Assembly (NCBI RefSeq): GCF_018320785.1
Contig: NC_054868.1
Coordinates: 43,655,874-43,719,873 of the forward strand
Length of the DNA stretch: 64,000 nt
Reading direction: 5' to 3'
From: Cheilinus undulatus
Taxonomy: Eukaryota > Chordata > Actinopteri > Labriformes > Labridae
Numbering within the stretch: the first letter of the stretch is position 1; each line of letters starts with the position of its first letter. This document shows positions 43,129 through 54,460 of this stretch, piece by piece. The notes under the pieces were generated by a model. It saw nothing but the letters and a program-made list of their open reading frames with translations, was not told the origin of the DNA and made no database searches. A program made the position numbers and the translations under genes.

Positions 43129-45492
43129 ATGACACTCCACACCTGTCCCATGTTTTTCCTGCTGATACATGGAAGCCTCTCTCTCTCCAGACCGCAGTGT
43201 TACACATGTGACCAAACAACCTGCAAGTGCTCAAGACAAAACTTTGAAAAAGTCCCTGTAACCCCTCTAAAGCTCATCACTGAACTCGACCTGTCATTCA
43301 ACATGCTGACAACCATAGGGAAGAACGACTTTGATGCACATGCCAGTTTAATATCTTTGCTCATGAACAACAACCAAATCAACACGATTGAGGAGCAAGC
43401 ATTTGCAGAGCTGACTAATTTAGAGAAACTGGACTTGTCCTTCAACAGACTGGAGACGTTGTCTGCTGGATGGTTTGAGAAGCTGTATTCTCTTCAGCAT
43501 TTGAACCTTTTGGGCAATACATATAAAACACTGGGTCACGGTGGTCTTTTCCAGCCACTGAAGAGATTGAGGATCCTTTATTTTGGAGGACCAAACTTTC
43601 TTTATGTCAGAAATGTGGACTTTTCTGGTCTCAGTCATCTTGAAGAAATTATTATTGATGGTATGAATCTGAAAGGCTACGCAGGAGGAAGTTTAAGTCA
43701 AACTAGGCCAATCGAGCGTGTTACACTCAGTCTAGATGGTCCATTTCAGATGAATGCAAAGCTTGTAAGAAACATTTTAACTGACATTGTTCATGCAAAC
43801 ACAACCCTGACATTCAGCAACACCACGTTCAGCGATTCCAATCAAATGTTCCTGCTTGATGTGGTCAAACACGGTGGAACAAGAAGTCTTATTTTTAAGA
43901 ATGGAAGGATTTCAGATGCAGCTTGTTACGCCCTTATGAAGCTACTGTCAGGCTCCAATATAACTAAGATTACTGTTGAAAATGTAAAACTCTTCATGAC
44001 TTTTGGGACTTTTGTGGGTGACCTTAAATTTGACCACTTGGAGGAGGTTGTTCTCAAGAAGGCCATTATCCCTGATTTTTGGAATGTCCCGGTCCTAATA
44101 TCCCTGGCGCAGCAACTGATGGTGATTCGTAGGCTAACAGTGGTAAACTGCAAAGTGTTTGATACACCTTGTGAGTCGTCTGTCCTTTTCATTCGTCTGG
44201 AGTATTTGGACCTCAGTGAAAATTATATATATGATCCAAATCTTTCACGGTTGTTGTGTGATGGAAAGGGAGTTTTACGGAAACTGCGAACCTTCAATAT
44301 CAGCAGGAATAGCTTGCGGGTGATCAACAGCAGGATCTTCACCAGATTGGACAACCTTGAACATCTCGATATGAGTGGAAATGAATTTCATAATATGCCT
44401 GAGACTTGTTACTGGCCCCCCAGTCTTCAGGTTTTGAACCTTTCTTCCTCTCATTTAACAAAAGTGACAGCATGTTTGCCACAAAGTTTACACATTCTCG
44501 ATCTATCAGACAATGCTTTGACTGTTTTCAACATCAGTCTGTCGTTTCTTAAAGAGTTGTACATCTCTGGAAACAAGCTAAGAAGTTTACCAGATGGTGG
44601 TTTCTACCCTGGTCTCGCAATGCTCTCCATTCAAAATAACGGCCTGCAGACATTTAGCAGAAATATTCTAAATGCTTACAGCAATCTGACAAGTTTAAAG
44701 GCTAGTACCAGCACATACGTTTGTTCATGTGACTTTGTGGCGTTCATGAAGAGTGAAGTGGTCCATCATCAGGTCTCAATCAGAGATGAGTTCAGGTCTT
44801 ACATCTGTGACTCCCCTGATGGAGAAAGAGGGAGAAGCGTAGGAGATGTGAGCTTGTCTGTGTTCGAGTGTCACACAGCCTTGGCTTTTTCTTTACTCTG
44901 CTTGTTCATCCTTGGAGTGATTTTGCTCATTGTAGGTTTCTGTAACAAATTCAATGTTTTGTGGTATCTAAAGATGACCTGGACCTGGCTGAGAGCTAAG
45001 AAGAAGCCCAAGTTAAAGAAGGGAGAGCTTGAGTTTGACGCCTTTGTGTCGTACAGCGAAATGGACTCTGGCTGGGTGGAGGCACACCTGGTCCCTGAGC
45101 TGGAGCAGGTGGAGCCTCGTCTCCGGCTCTGCCTTCACAAGAGAGACTTCTTACCTGGAGGCTGGATCCTGGACAACATCATGGACGCCATAGAGAGGAG
45201 TCACAGAACTCTGTTTGTCCTCTCTCAGCATTTTGTCAGGAGTGAGTGGTGCAAGTACGAGCTGGATTACACTCATTTCAGAATGTTCAATCATAATGAT
45301 GACTCAGTTGTGCTGATTCTGTTAGAGCCCATTGACAAAGACAGCATCCCCAAAAAGTTCTGTAAGCTCCGGAAAGTCATGAACTCTAAAACATACCTGG
45401 AGTGGCCTGATGACGACACCCAGATCCCCAGATTCTGGCAGAGCTTGAGAAAAGCTACTTTAAGACCTGGAATGGGAAACAGCAATGTGTAA
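43129..45492 (+). CDS. tlr2: TLR2-type Toll-like receptor, gene 4 of 6
   Basis: An intact 787-codon exon with signal peptide, LRRs, cysteine cap, membrane helix, TIR domain and BB-loop Pro676. It shares the N-terminal QTTCKCSRQNFEK and the helix-exit GFCNKFN with gene 1, but the start of its central block (SLDGPFQMN) with genes 5 and 6. The centre is distinctive: KHGGTRS, MTFGTFVGDLKF, and PDFWNVPVLISLAQQL, where the Phe kept in the other five (residue 320, aligned by eye with human Phe325 of the lipid pocket) is Val; also CKVFDTPC for SKLFxIPC. Lys-Lys replaces Lys-Arg after the helix. The acceptor is cttcctag ending at 43119; AATAAA lies at 45678-45683. Type A unit. Confidence 0.93.
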   Translation: MTLHTCPMFFLLIHGSLSLSRPQCYTCDQTTCKCSRQNFEKVPVTPLKLITELDLSFNMLTTIGKNDFDAHASLISLLMNNNQINTIEEQAFAELTNLEKLDLSFNRLETLSAGWFEKLYSLQHLNLLGNTYKTLGHGGLFQPLKRLRILYFGGPNFLYVRNVDFSGLSHLEEIIIDGMNLKGYAGGSLSQTRPIERVTLSLDGPFQMNAKLVRNILTDIVHANTTLTFSNTTFSDSNQMFLLDVVKHGGTRSLIFKNGRISDAACYALMKLLSGSNITKITVENVKLFMTFGTFVGDLKFDHLEEVVLKKAIIPDFWNVPVLISLAQQLMVIRRLTVVNCKVFDTPCESSVLFIRLEYLDLSENYIYDPNLSRLLCDGKGVLRKLRTFNISRNSLRVINSRIFTRLDNLEHLDMSGNEFHNMPETCYWPPSLQVLNLSSSHLTKVTACLPQSLHILDLSDNALTVFNISLSFLKELYISGNKLRSLPDGGFYPGLAMLSIQNNGLQTFSRNILNAYSNLTSLKASTSTYVCSCDFVAFMKSEVVHHQVSIRDEFRSYICDSPDGERGRSVGDVSLSVFECHTALAFSLLCLFILGVILLIVGFCNKFNVLWYLKMTWTWLRAKKKPKLKKGELEFDAFVSYSEMDSGWVEAHLVPELEQVEPRLRLCLHKRDFLPGGWILDNIMDAIERSHRTLFVLSQHFVRSEWCKYELDYTHFRMFNHNDDSVVLILLEPIDKDSIPKKFCKLRKVMNSKTYLEWPDDDTQIPRFWQSLRKATLRPGMGNSNV

Positions 45493-45677
45493 ATCACACT
45501 GTGAGCTTAAACTTTTGGATTTGCCTCTTCGGTTTTATTCTAAGAGGTTGTATATATAGGCCAACATCTTTCAGTATATTACCAATATCTGATGCTAATG
45601 GTGTAAAGCTAATGCTAGCTGTCTTTCCAGGACACTTTAACAAAGTGCTTGTTCTGCAAAACAAGATAATGATGTGA

Positions 45678-45683
45678 AATAAA
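45678..45683 (+). promoter_or_regulatory. poly(A) signal of gene 4
   Basis: AATAAA in the conserved 3' UTR block, about 185 bases after the stop. Confidence 0.6.
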
Positions 45684-46339
45684 CATTCCAATCTGCCTGA
45701 TTAGACCAGCACTAATGTCACATTACAGCTGATGTAAATCTGCTGTAATAATCATTTTTCTTTAGTTCATAGTTTCATAACTCTGTAGTTGATTAACATT
45801 ACCAGAACATCACATACTGTCAGTATTAAAAGGTTTTTTCTTACCTGCAAGCATGTCTAAGCATTCTCTGTGATTGACCATGACGTGACTACTGCTTTAC
45901 ATTGATACTGGTTGTTTTCCAGTCAAACCTGGTGTGGAGACTGCGGAGAATGTGCTGAACACCTTGTCCAGTCTGTTGTATTGAGGTTGATGCATGCAAG
46001 AGAAAACTGATGTACAACCTCATTTGCATGTTTGTCCAACTTTAAGACTTTCCATTTGGAATGATTTCTGTCAGACTAGCTTGTTTACAAGTGGTTTCAA
46101 AGTCCAGTTTTAGTTGTACCAAGGATTCACAACAAGACCACGTTATATTCCTCCGTAACGCTTTACTGTTGCTAACTTAGTAATCACATTACTGTTACTG
46201 TCAAATAATAATATCGTTACTGGTGTTTCTGTAAATCTTACCATTACCTGAACGGAGAAGAAAACAAATCCCTTTGATACATGCTGGTGCTACACTCACT
46301 GATTCAGGTTACTGACACATTAGCTCCAGTCCCATGAGG

Positions 46340-46660
46340 GGGGAGAGGGAAACAATGGGGCAGTTCAAATCTTTAGATGCATAGAGATATGCACACTACT
46401 TTAAATTTGTTGCAGGAAATGATAAGAATGAGATGGTGAGGTGTAAACTGTGCCCAAGCCAGAAACAACTCTCCACTGCTCTGAAGTCCTGCAAAGTTAG
46501 CAGACTAACACGAAGCTAGAAGCTAAAGACCCCCAGGGCAGGAGTGAGAATCTAGACATCTACCAAGAAGCTGAGGCTCGAATTCAACAACAGCAACAGG
46601 TAACCAAAAATGCTGAGATAATTAGGCTTGTGGCAGCATATGTGGTGGAGGAAATGTTAC
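46340..46660 (+). mobile_element. hAT transposase N-terminal fragment, second copy
   Basis: Aligns base by base with 14431-14700, with an early stop in place of the Trp codon and further damage after LSTA. It marks the right flank of unit 4. Confidence 0.65.
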
Positions 46661-47109
46661 TTCCCGTGGCCTTGTTCATATTTCTCTGAGGTACTGTTTT
46701 GGTTTGATTTTCAGGTAGCGTCTGTCTTTTGTGGATTTTATTAACACGACTTTTCTCAACGCGACACGACAGACGTCCTGAACTGAAGATTTACTACTGT
46801 AATAACCTCTCTTCCCAGCTTGTACCATCACTCACATATCCTTGCACTTTTTACTGCATGAAATAGTGCCATTACATTATATTACAGTAATGTGGGAATA
46901 TGTAAAAGTTTTTTATTTTATTAGCAATTTAGTCACAAAAGATCTCAGGTAATATAAAAGTAATTTAACTTGAAGTGTAAGCACTTAGTTTTAGTTGTGA
47001 GTAACCAGTTATGTGTAATGAATTACTTTTTCATGTAACTACTCCAATAGTGCTGATGAATGCTGAAACAGAAATGTAAATATATCCTTTTTTTAGGGTA
47101 CAAAAATCT

Positions 47110-47631
47110 TTTAATTTAATCATCAAAACTTGAATCACAAAAAAGCTAAGTTGTCTGACTGCTTGAACAATAGAAAAGCAGTTACTTTTATAATGCTAGC
47201 AATGTCAACTTTATGAAACTCAAAATCTAGAAACAGGTTTTGAGCCTTTAAACACCTGTCCACAGAAACACTGCCGACATCTGATCTAGTCAATTTATTC
47301 TTTCTTCCTCTGCCCATGTAGTTAAACTCCAATAACAATCCCACATTGAAATTTGAATCAGTCAAAATTAAAGCACAAATGTATTGCTCATTCAAACCTA
47401 CATTTCTCAGCATGGGAACTTAAAATAGAAACTCAGTTGTTCTGCTGATAGTACAAGTGAAAAAAAACTTCCTGATTTTGGTTCCATTTGCATTCACAGA
47501 ACTGAACTAAACTGAAAAAAAAAAAAATCACAGATCTACTGTTCCAGGTACTACAAAAGCTCCTCTTCTCATTTTTATTTCTAGCAATCTACTTCTGAAT
47601 GCTCATTAATCCCTCAACAAAGGAAGTAATT
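47110..47631 (+). promoter_or_regulatory. type B upstream region of gene 5
   Basis: Near-identical sequence lies before gene 6 (53700-54210), and a related one before gene 3. It holds 'cttcctgattttggttcc' and 'aaggaagtaattc', both with ETS-like cores (GGAA/TTCC); PU.1 and other ETS factors are known regulators of mammalian TLR2. The promoter role is inferred from position. Confidence 0.5.
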
Positions 47632-47745
47632 CAAATGGCCGGGAAGTTTCCAGAATTTATTTGAATAACCTCATACATCTTATACCGTGTTGTGGCTGCT
47701 ACAGAGGACACAAGAGTTTACCTGGAAGACACAGGATTCAATAAG
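47632..47745 (+). other. tlr2: non-coding 5' exon of TLR2 gene 5 (start approximate)
   Basis: Ends 'aggattcaataag' at 47745 with donor gtattt, which lacks the G at +5. The acceptor is at 49368-49369; at 1624 bases this is the shortest intron of the six. Confidence 0.68.
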
Positions 47746-47819
47746 GTATTTTTTTCAAGTATTTATTTTTTTTTATTGTAATATAGTTCTTTTCCTGCCT
47801 TAATGTTGTGCATAGATAG

Positions 47820-48260
47820 CTGATAGACAGATGGATACATACATACATTCATACATACATTACATATATACGTACATACATACACAGACAGACAGATAGA
47901 TTGATAGATGTGATATTATCGTGATACTTGGGTCACAATTCGATTTTATTGTGATTTTAAACATTATGCAATACAGTGAGAATTGCAATACTATATATTG
48001 CGATCTTTACCATTTTTTTCAACTGTTTAGCTGATTTAGCATTAATCTAGCCCTCATGTTTGTTGTATTTCCACAGTATTTTATTTTCATGTAGCACTTC
48101 TTGCAGACCTCATGTGTCATGTCCATCTCATTTGTGATCTGCTTGCATTCCTAGTGTCCTTCCCCTGGTGCTGGCATGTTTGCTGTACTAACTTTCTCCT
48201 GCTCTATGACTGTCACCTCTAACAACCTCACTGGACAAACAATTGTACAAACAAGTGATT
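47820..48260. repeat. tetranucleotide repeats and a hAT-like remnant
   Basis: Repeats of 'cata' and 'gaca' (about 47830-47905) run into 'gatattatcgtgatacttgggtcac', a start known from fish non-autonomous hAT elements. The same combination is at 54410-54960 in gene 6, where more of the remnant is left. It was there before genes 5 and 6 split. Confidence 0.55.
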
Positions 48261-49378
48261 TTTTTTTCCCATTATTATATACTTCAGTTCATATCAGCAA
48301 TTAATTTGAAAAAAAGCCTGTAAATATTTGCTGTACATACAAAAATGTTTGTGAAGTTTTAGCCAGGACAAATACCCCTACATCAGTTAAAGTCCTTTTA
48401 TTATCCTCACTTCTTAAACTTTAGGGCATGTTTCAAAGGATATTTGCTTTAACTTTCTTCATCCTCAAACTTTAATTTGTGTTTTTAAGAACTCAAGTTT
48501 TAGATATAAACTACAATTGCATCGCTTGTTGAGAGACGACTGCCTGCAGAGCCACATTTGCCCCAGGCTGCATGTGAAAGCTATATACTTCTGTAGAAAA
48601 CACCAAAACCAATAACAGTAAGATTGATTGATATAAATGTAAGCAAATTAGGATAAATCACAAATCAAGTTAGGACAGACGCATTTCAATTATAACAGGT
48701 GAAGTGTTTAAGTGTAACGACTGAGTGGGTTTCACCACTACAGCTGTTGGAGTTTTCCAAAGCAGACAAAGCCTGTGGTAACACAGATCAAACTGTGAGC
48801 TTAAAGCATTGGGAAGACATTTCATTAAGGCTGCTTAGTTCTGATAAAACCGTGGCTGATGCTACAGCTGAGATAAATGCTCCATCAGCAGCCATTATAT
48901 ACTGGCTTACAGTACAACTAAACTCCACCCGTAATTACTGCAAACTTATGCCATAGCAAGTCGGAGGTAGCGCAAAAAAACTTTTTGGAAAGAAAAGCTT
49001 TCAGTGTTTTTCTTTGCTTTTATTTGTAATGAAAATGTTGTTCAGGTCTGATGAAACTGCTGCTACACTATAGCCACATCCAAGCTAATTACTACACCAG
49101 CACCTGCTATTGTCATCAGCTTTAAGTGCGACTAAACCCCTCCTATAGCTATAGCCTCATTCTCTTGAAAGATGCTGATTGGTCAGGTCTGTTCTCAGGC
49201 CGAGCATGATTGGTTCAGATTGGAGCTTTGCAAGATAAATCCATCAGCTTTCTAAGGTTAGATGTGTCTATAAATACTCTTCATGTTATAAATGATTTGT
49301 TCTGAGCATTTTGAATTTCTTTCTGTAAGAACAGTGCTCAAATGATCTTGCTTTGTTTTTCTTTCCTAGGGACTCAAG

Positions 49379-51736
49379 ATGACACTCCACACCTGTCTCA
49401 TGTTTTTCCTGCTGACGCATGGAAGCCTCTCTCTCTCCAGACCGCAGTGTTACACATGTGACCAAACATCCTGCAAGTGCTCAAGACAAAACCTTGAAAA
49501 AGTCCCTGTAACCCCTCTAAAGCTCGTCACTGAACTCGACCTGTCATTCAACATGCTGACAACCATAGGGAAGAACGACTTTGATGCACATGCCAGTTTA
49601 ATATCTTTGCTCATGAACAACAACCAAATCAACACGATTGAGGAGCAAGCATTTGCAGAGCTGACTAATTTAGAGAAACTGGACTTGTCCTTCAACAGAC
49701 TGGAGACGTTGTCTGCTGGATGGTTTGAGAAGCTGTTTTCTCTTCAGCATTTGAACCTTTTGGGCAATACATATAAAACACTGGGTCAAGGTGGTCTTTT
49801 CCAGCCACTGAAGAGATTGAGGATCCTTTATTTTGGAGGACCAAACTTTTTTCATATTAGAACAGAGGACTTTTCTGGTCTCAGTCATCTTGAAGAAATT
49901 ATTATTGATGGTATGAATCTGAAAGGCTACGCAGGAGGAAGTTTAAGTCAAACTAGGCCAATCGAGCGTGTTACACTCAGTCTAGATGGTCCATTTCAGA
50001 TGAATCCAAAGCTTGTAAGAAACATTTTAACTGATGTTGTTCATGCAAACACAACCCTGACATTCAGCAACACCAGGTTCAGCGATTCCAATCAAATATT
50101 CCCGTTTGATGTGGTCGCAGACGGTGGAACAAGAAGTCTTATTTTTAAGAATGGGAATATGACAGCTGAAGCTTTTTTGGTTCTTATTAATCAACTGTCA
50201 GGCTCCAATATAACTACAGTTTCTTTTCAAGATCTAAAATTCTTCTTGACTCATGGGCAGATCAAGGATGACCTCAAATTTGACCACTTGGAGGAGGTTG
50301 TTTTTAAAAGTGTTGATGTCCCTGATTTCTGGAAATTCCCGGTTCTAACATTCCTGGCATCTGTGCTGAGGGTGATTCGCAGGTTGTCAGTCGTCAACTC
50401 CAAATTGTATTTTATACCTTGTATAACTTCGGTCTTTTTCACACATCTGGAGTATTTGGACTTCAGTGAAAACTTTTTAACTGATCGGACTCTTAGTGAA
50501 TTTATGTGTAAAGGTGTTCTACGGAGTCTGCAAACCATCAATATCAGTTGGAATCGCATGCTGGTGATCAACAGCAGGATCTTCACCAGATTGGACAAGC
50601 TTGAACGTCTCGATATGAGTGGAAATGGATTTCATAATATGCCTGAGACTTGTTACTGGCCACCCAGTCTTCAGGTTTTGAACCTTTCTTCCTCTCATTT
50701 AACAAAAGTGACAGCATGTTTGCCACAGAGTTTACACATTCTTGATCTATCAGACAATGCTTTAATTATTTTCAACATCAGTCTGTCGTTTCTTAAAGAG
50801 TTGTACATCTCTGGAAACAAGCTAAGAAGTTTACCAGATGGTGGTTTCTACCCTGGTCTCGCAATGCTCTCCATTCAAAATAACGACCTGCAGAAATTTA
50901 GCAGAAATATTCTAAATGCTTTCAGCAATCTGACAAGTTTAAAGGCAAGTACCAGCACATACATTTGTTCATGTGACTTTGTGGTGTTCATGAAGAGTGA
51001 AGTGGTCCATCATCAGGTCTCATTAAGAGATGAGTTCAGGTCTTACATATGCGACTCCCCTGATGGAGAAAGAGGGAGAAGCGTAGGAGATGTGAGCTTG
51101 TCTGTGTTCGAGTGTCACACAGCCTTGGCTTTTTCTTTACTCTGCTTGTTCATCCTTGGAGTGATTTTGCTCATTGTAGGTTTGTGTCACAAATTCAATG
51201 TTTTGTGGTATCTAAAGATGACCTGGACCTGGCTGAGAGCTAAGAGGAAGCCCAAGTTAAAGAAGGGAGAGCTTGAGTTTGACGCCTTTGTGTCATACAG
51301 CGAAATGGACTCTAGCTGGGTGGAGGCACACCTGGTCCCTGAGCTGGAGCAGGTGGAGCCTCGTCTCCGGCTCTGCCTTCACAAGAGAGACTTCTTACCT
51401 GGAGGCTGGATCCTGGACAACATCATGGACGCCATAGAGAGGAGTCACAGAACTCTGTTTGTCCTCTCTCAGCATTTTGTCAGGAGCGAGTGGTGCAAGT
51501 ACGAGCTGGATTACACTCATTTCAGAATGTTCGATCATAATGATGACTCGGTTGTGCTGATTCTGTTGGAGCCCATTGACAAAGACAGCATCCCCAAAAA
51601 GTTCTGTAAGCTCCGGAAAGTCATGAACTCTAAAACATACCTGGAGTGGCCTGATGACGACACCCAGATCCCCAGATTCTGGCAGAGCTTGAGAAAAGCT
51701 ACTCTGAGACCTGAAATGGGAAACAGCAATGTGTAA
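49379..51736 (+). CDS. tlr2: TLR2-type Toll-like receptor, gene 5 of 6 (785 residues)
   Basis: An intact exon, two codons shorter than its sisters: the Asp-Gly of 'MCDGKG' (residues 378-379 in the others) is missing by a clean six-base deletion in the central LRR region. Signal peptide, LRRs, cysteine cap, membrane helix, TIR and the BB-loop proline are all present. It is nearest to gene 6 up to about residue 300; 'SEFMC' is shared with gene 3, as are the TIR changes DSSW, FDHNDD and RPEM. Private changes include WNRMLVI, FSENF and FFHIRTED. The start is fixed by the acceptor ctttcctag ending at 49369. AATAAA at 51922-51927. Type B unit. Confidence 0.93.
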   Translation: MTLHTCLMFFLLTHGSLSLSRPQCYTCDQTSCKCSRQNLEKVPVTPLKLVTELDLSFNMLTTIGKNDFDAHASLISLLMNNNQINTIEEQAFAELTNLEKLDLSFNRLETLSAGWFEKLFSLQHLNLLGNTYKTLGQGGLFQPLKRLRILYFGGPNFFHIRTEDFSGLSHLEEIIIDGMNLKGYAGGSLSQTRPIERVTLSLDGPFQMNPKLVRNILTDVVHANTTLTFSNTRFSDSNQIFPFDVVADGGTRSLIFKNGNMTAEAFLVLINQLSGSNITTVSFQDLKFFLTHGQIKDDLKFDHLEEVVFKSVDVPDFWKFPVLTFLASVLRVIRRLSVVNSKLYFIPCITSVFFTHLEYLDFSENFLTDRTLSEFMCKGVLRSLQTINISWNRMLVINSRIFTRLDKLERLDMSGNGFHNMPETCYWPPSLQVLNLSSSHLTKVTACLPQSLHILDLSDNALIIFNISLSFLKELYISGNKLRSLPDGGFYPGLAMLSIQNNDLQKFSRNILNAFSNLTSLKASTSTYICSCDFVVFMKSEVVHHQVSLRDEFRSYICDSPDGERGRSVGDVSLSVFECHTALAFSLLCLFILGVILLIVGLCHKFNVLWYLKMTWTWLRAKRKPKLKKGELEFDAFVSYSEMDSSWVEAHLVPELEQVEPRLRLCLHKRDFLPGGWILDNIMDAIERSHRTLFVLSQHFVRSEWCKYELDYTHFRMFDHNDDSVVLILLEPIDKDSIPKKFCKLRKVMNSKTYLEWPDDDTQIPRFWQSLRKATLRPEMGNSNV

Positions 51737-51921
51737 ATCACACTGTGAGCTTAAACTTTTGGATTTGCTTCTCAGGTTTTTATTCTACGAGTTTGTTTTA
51801 TAGGCCAACATCTTTCAGTATATTACCAGTATCCGATGCTAGTGGTGTAAAGCTAATGCTAGCTGTCCTTCCAGGACACTTTCACAAAGTGTTTGTTCTG
51901 CAAAACAAGGTAATGATGTGA

Positions 51922-51927
51922 AATAAA
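51922..51927 (+). promoter_or_regulatory. poly(A) signal of gene 5
   Basis: AATAAA in the conserved 3' UTR block, about 185 bases after the stop. Confidence 0.6.
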
Positions 51928-52451
51928 CATTCCAAGCTGCCTGATTAGACCAGCACTAATGTCACATTACAGCTGATGTAAATCTAGTTTGCTAATGTTT
52001 GTGAATAGAAATAACAGTATTACTGTATGCTACTGTTAATAATCATTTTTCTTTAGTTCATAGTTTCATAACTCTGTAGTTGATTAACATTACCAGAATA
52101 TCATATATTGTCAGTATTAAAAGGTTTTCTGTTACCTCCAAACATGTCTAAGCATTTATTTTTTTGTAATTATTGATGGGTTGGATTGCCAGCAGGTTAG
52201 TAAGCAGCTTATGGTTTATGTCAAATGCTAAAAACATGGAAAAATGTACATCTCAGTCCACTTTTTATGTACTATATGCTTTACATCAGTTAAAAATGAA
52301 ATGCACACTTTTCCTCCAGCTTATTATTATATCAGAAGGCAGGCATCAGCGCCACTTCTGCAACGCTTAGCATTGATACTGTTTTTGTCCCGGTCAAACC
52401 TGGTGTGGAGACTGTGGAGCATGTGCAGAACTCCTTGACCAGTCGGTTCTA

Positions 52452-52740
52452 TTGAGATACACCACATTGCCAAAAGTATTCGCTCACCTGCCTTGCCATG
52501 CATATAAACTTAAGTTCATCAGATTGCAAGATGGAGAAGCACGATTTGTCACTTCTCTAGAGTCCATTGGTGGCGTGCTTTACACCACTGCATCAGGTGC
52601 TTTGCATTGCACTTGGTGATGTATGGCTTAGATGCAGCTGCTCACCCATGGAAACCCATTCCATGAAGCTCTCTACACAATGTTCTTGAGTTAATCTGAA
52701 GGCCCCATGAAGTTTGGAGGTCTGTAGCGATTGACCCTGC
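52452..52740 (-). mobile_element. Tc1/mariner-like fragment
   Basis: It begins with 'attgccaaaagtattcgctc', a known terminal repeat of a fish Tc1-type family, and continues with antisense transposase-like sequence such as 'ggaaacccattccatgaagc'. Only one end is present, so it is a partial copy. Confidence 0.65.
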
Positions 52741-52949
52741 AGAAAAAAAAAAAAAAATCACAGTACCTCACAAATTTTTTGTGAGGTACTGTTTTGGTTT
52801 GATTTTCAGTCAGCAGCTGTCTTTTGTGGATTTTTTTAACATGACTTAACACAACACGACAGACGTGCTCAACTGACGAGTTACTTCTGTAATAACTTCA
52901 CTTCCAAACTTGTAGCATCAATTCTTGAACTCTAGTCAGAAATCTTTCC

Positions 52950-54212
52950 CTGAATGAAAGTTTAAACAAAGAGATTACTTAACAACCTAAGGCAAAAACA
53001 ACACTCTGTTTGTCTTTGCCATTTTCGAGTTTTTGGGGTGTAGAGATCACCATAAAATCATATATAAAGACATCTTAGTTTACACTTTTTTTACATACAC
53101 CATGAAATGATCAGGAGTAATAGCTAGGAGCTAAACAGAAAACTCTTGCTGTTTTGTTCAAATTTGATAAAATAAATAAAACTATCCATGTTTGTCTCCT
53201 CAAGCAAAATATCATGCATGTATTTCTCAATGAGTGCATTTTTTGCACAATTTTATTGTGAATAGCAGAACTGACACAAACACATGCACACATATTAGAC
53301 ACTAGTGACTTCTCCACTGAGACTCATGTTGCTTTAACAGCAAATTATGCACTATTTAAATTTTATTGATCTGCTTTAAATTTCCGAGCAGAAGTGAAAG
53401 AGTGTGTGGAGCCATAAAATGTTATTTTTTATTATATTTGGATTTCTCCTTTTTTGCACAGACAGTTTCATTTATATGTTTAGTTTTTCCTTTAACATTC
53501 AGGCCACACTGCATTGGTATCTTTAGACAATAATGAGATGAGGAATATCCATGGTAGATTGACTTTTAACTCTGTGCAAAAACTTACTGTATCATCACCT
53601 TTGAAACACAACATTTTATTTCTTCTTTTCCTGACCATCTCAGTGAACAGTCTCTTTTCTCTACTTTTTATTAGGGAACAAAAATCTTATAATTTAATCA
53701 TCAAAACTTGAATCACAAAAAAGCTAAGTTGTCTGACTGCTTGAACAATAGAAGAGCAGTTACTTTTATAATACTAGCAATGTCAACTTTATAAAACTCA
53801 AAATCTAAAAACAGGTTTTGAGTCTTTAAACACCTGTCTACAGAAACACTGCCGACATCTGATCTAGTCAATTTATTCTTTCTTCCTCTGCTCATGTAGT
53901 TAAACTCCAATAACAATCCCACATTGAAATTTGAATCTGTCAGAATCAAAGCACAAATATATTGTTCATTCAAACCTACATTTCTTAGCATAGGAACTTT
54001 AAAATAGCAACTCAGTTCTTCTGCTGATAGAACAGGTGAAAAAAACTTCCTGATTTTGGTTCCATTTGCATTCACAAAACTGAACTAAACTGAAGAACAA
54101 ACAAAATAATCACAGATCTACTGTTCCAGGTACTACCAAAGCTCCTCTTCTCATTTTTATTTCTAGCAATCTACTTCTGAATGCTCATTAATCCCTCAAC
54201 AAAGGAAGTAAT
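52950..54212 (+). promoter_or_regulatory. type B upstream region of gene 6, with tmem131l intron remnant
   Basis: Bases 53490-53620 are a diverged copy of the tmem131l last intron (compare 1-150); no tmem131l exon is left. The part from 53700 on matches 47110-47631 before gene 5, including ETS-like cores in 'acttcctgattttgg' and 'aaggaagtaattc'. Confidence 0.5.
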
Positions 54213-54334
54213 TCAAATGGCCGGGAAGTTTACAGTATATATATATATATGAACAACCTCGTACGTCTTTTGCCGTGTTGTGGCTGCTACAGACGGACAC
54301 AAGAGTTTACCTAGAAGACACAGGATTCAATAAG
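54213..54334 (+). other. tlr2: non-coding 5' exon of TLR2 gene 6 (start approximate)
   Basis: Ends 'aggattcaataag' at 54334 with donor gtatgt. A short (TA)n expansion at about 54236-54250 sits inside or just before the exon and is absent from gene 5. The acceptor is at 59307-59308; the intron is 4974 bases, swollen by insertions. Confidence 0.68.
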
Positions 54335-54408
54335 GTATGTTTTTCAAATCTTTATTTTTTTATTGTAATATAGTTCTTTTCTTGTCTTATTGCTGTGCAT
54401 AGATAGCT

Positions 54409-54409
<1 letters not shown>

Positions 54410-54460
<51 letters not shown>
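54410..54460. repeat. (GATA)n microsatellite
   Basis: About twelve pure GATA/TAGA units, in the intron of gene 6. Gene 5 has a mixed tetranucleotide tract at the same place. Confidence 0.95.

Noticed and set aside
54410-54460. A possible CRISPR-like or regulatory array
   Set aside because: It is a plain GATA microsatellite without spacers.
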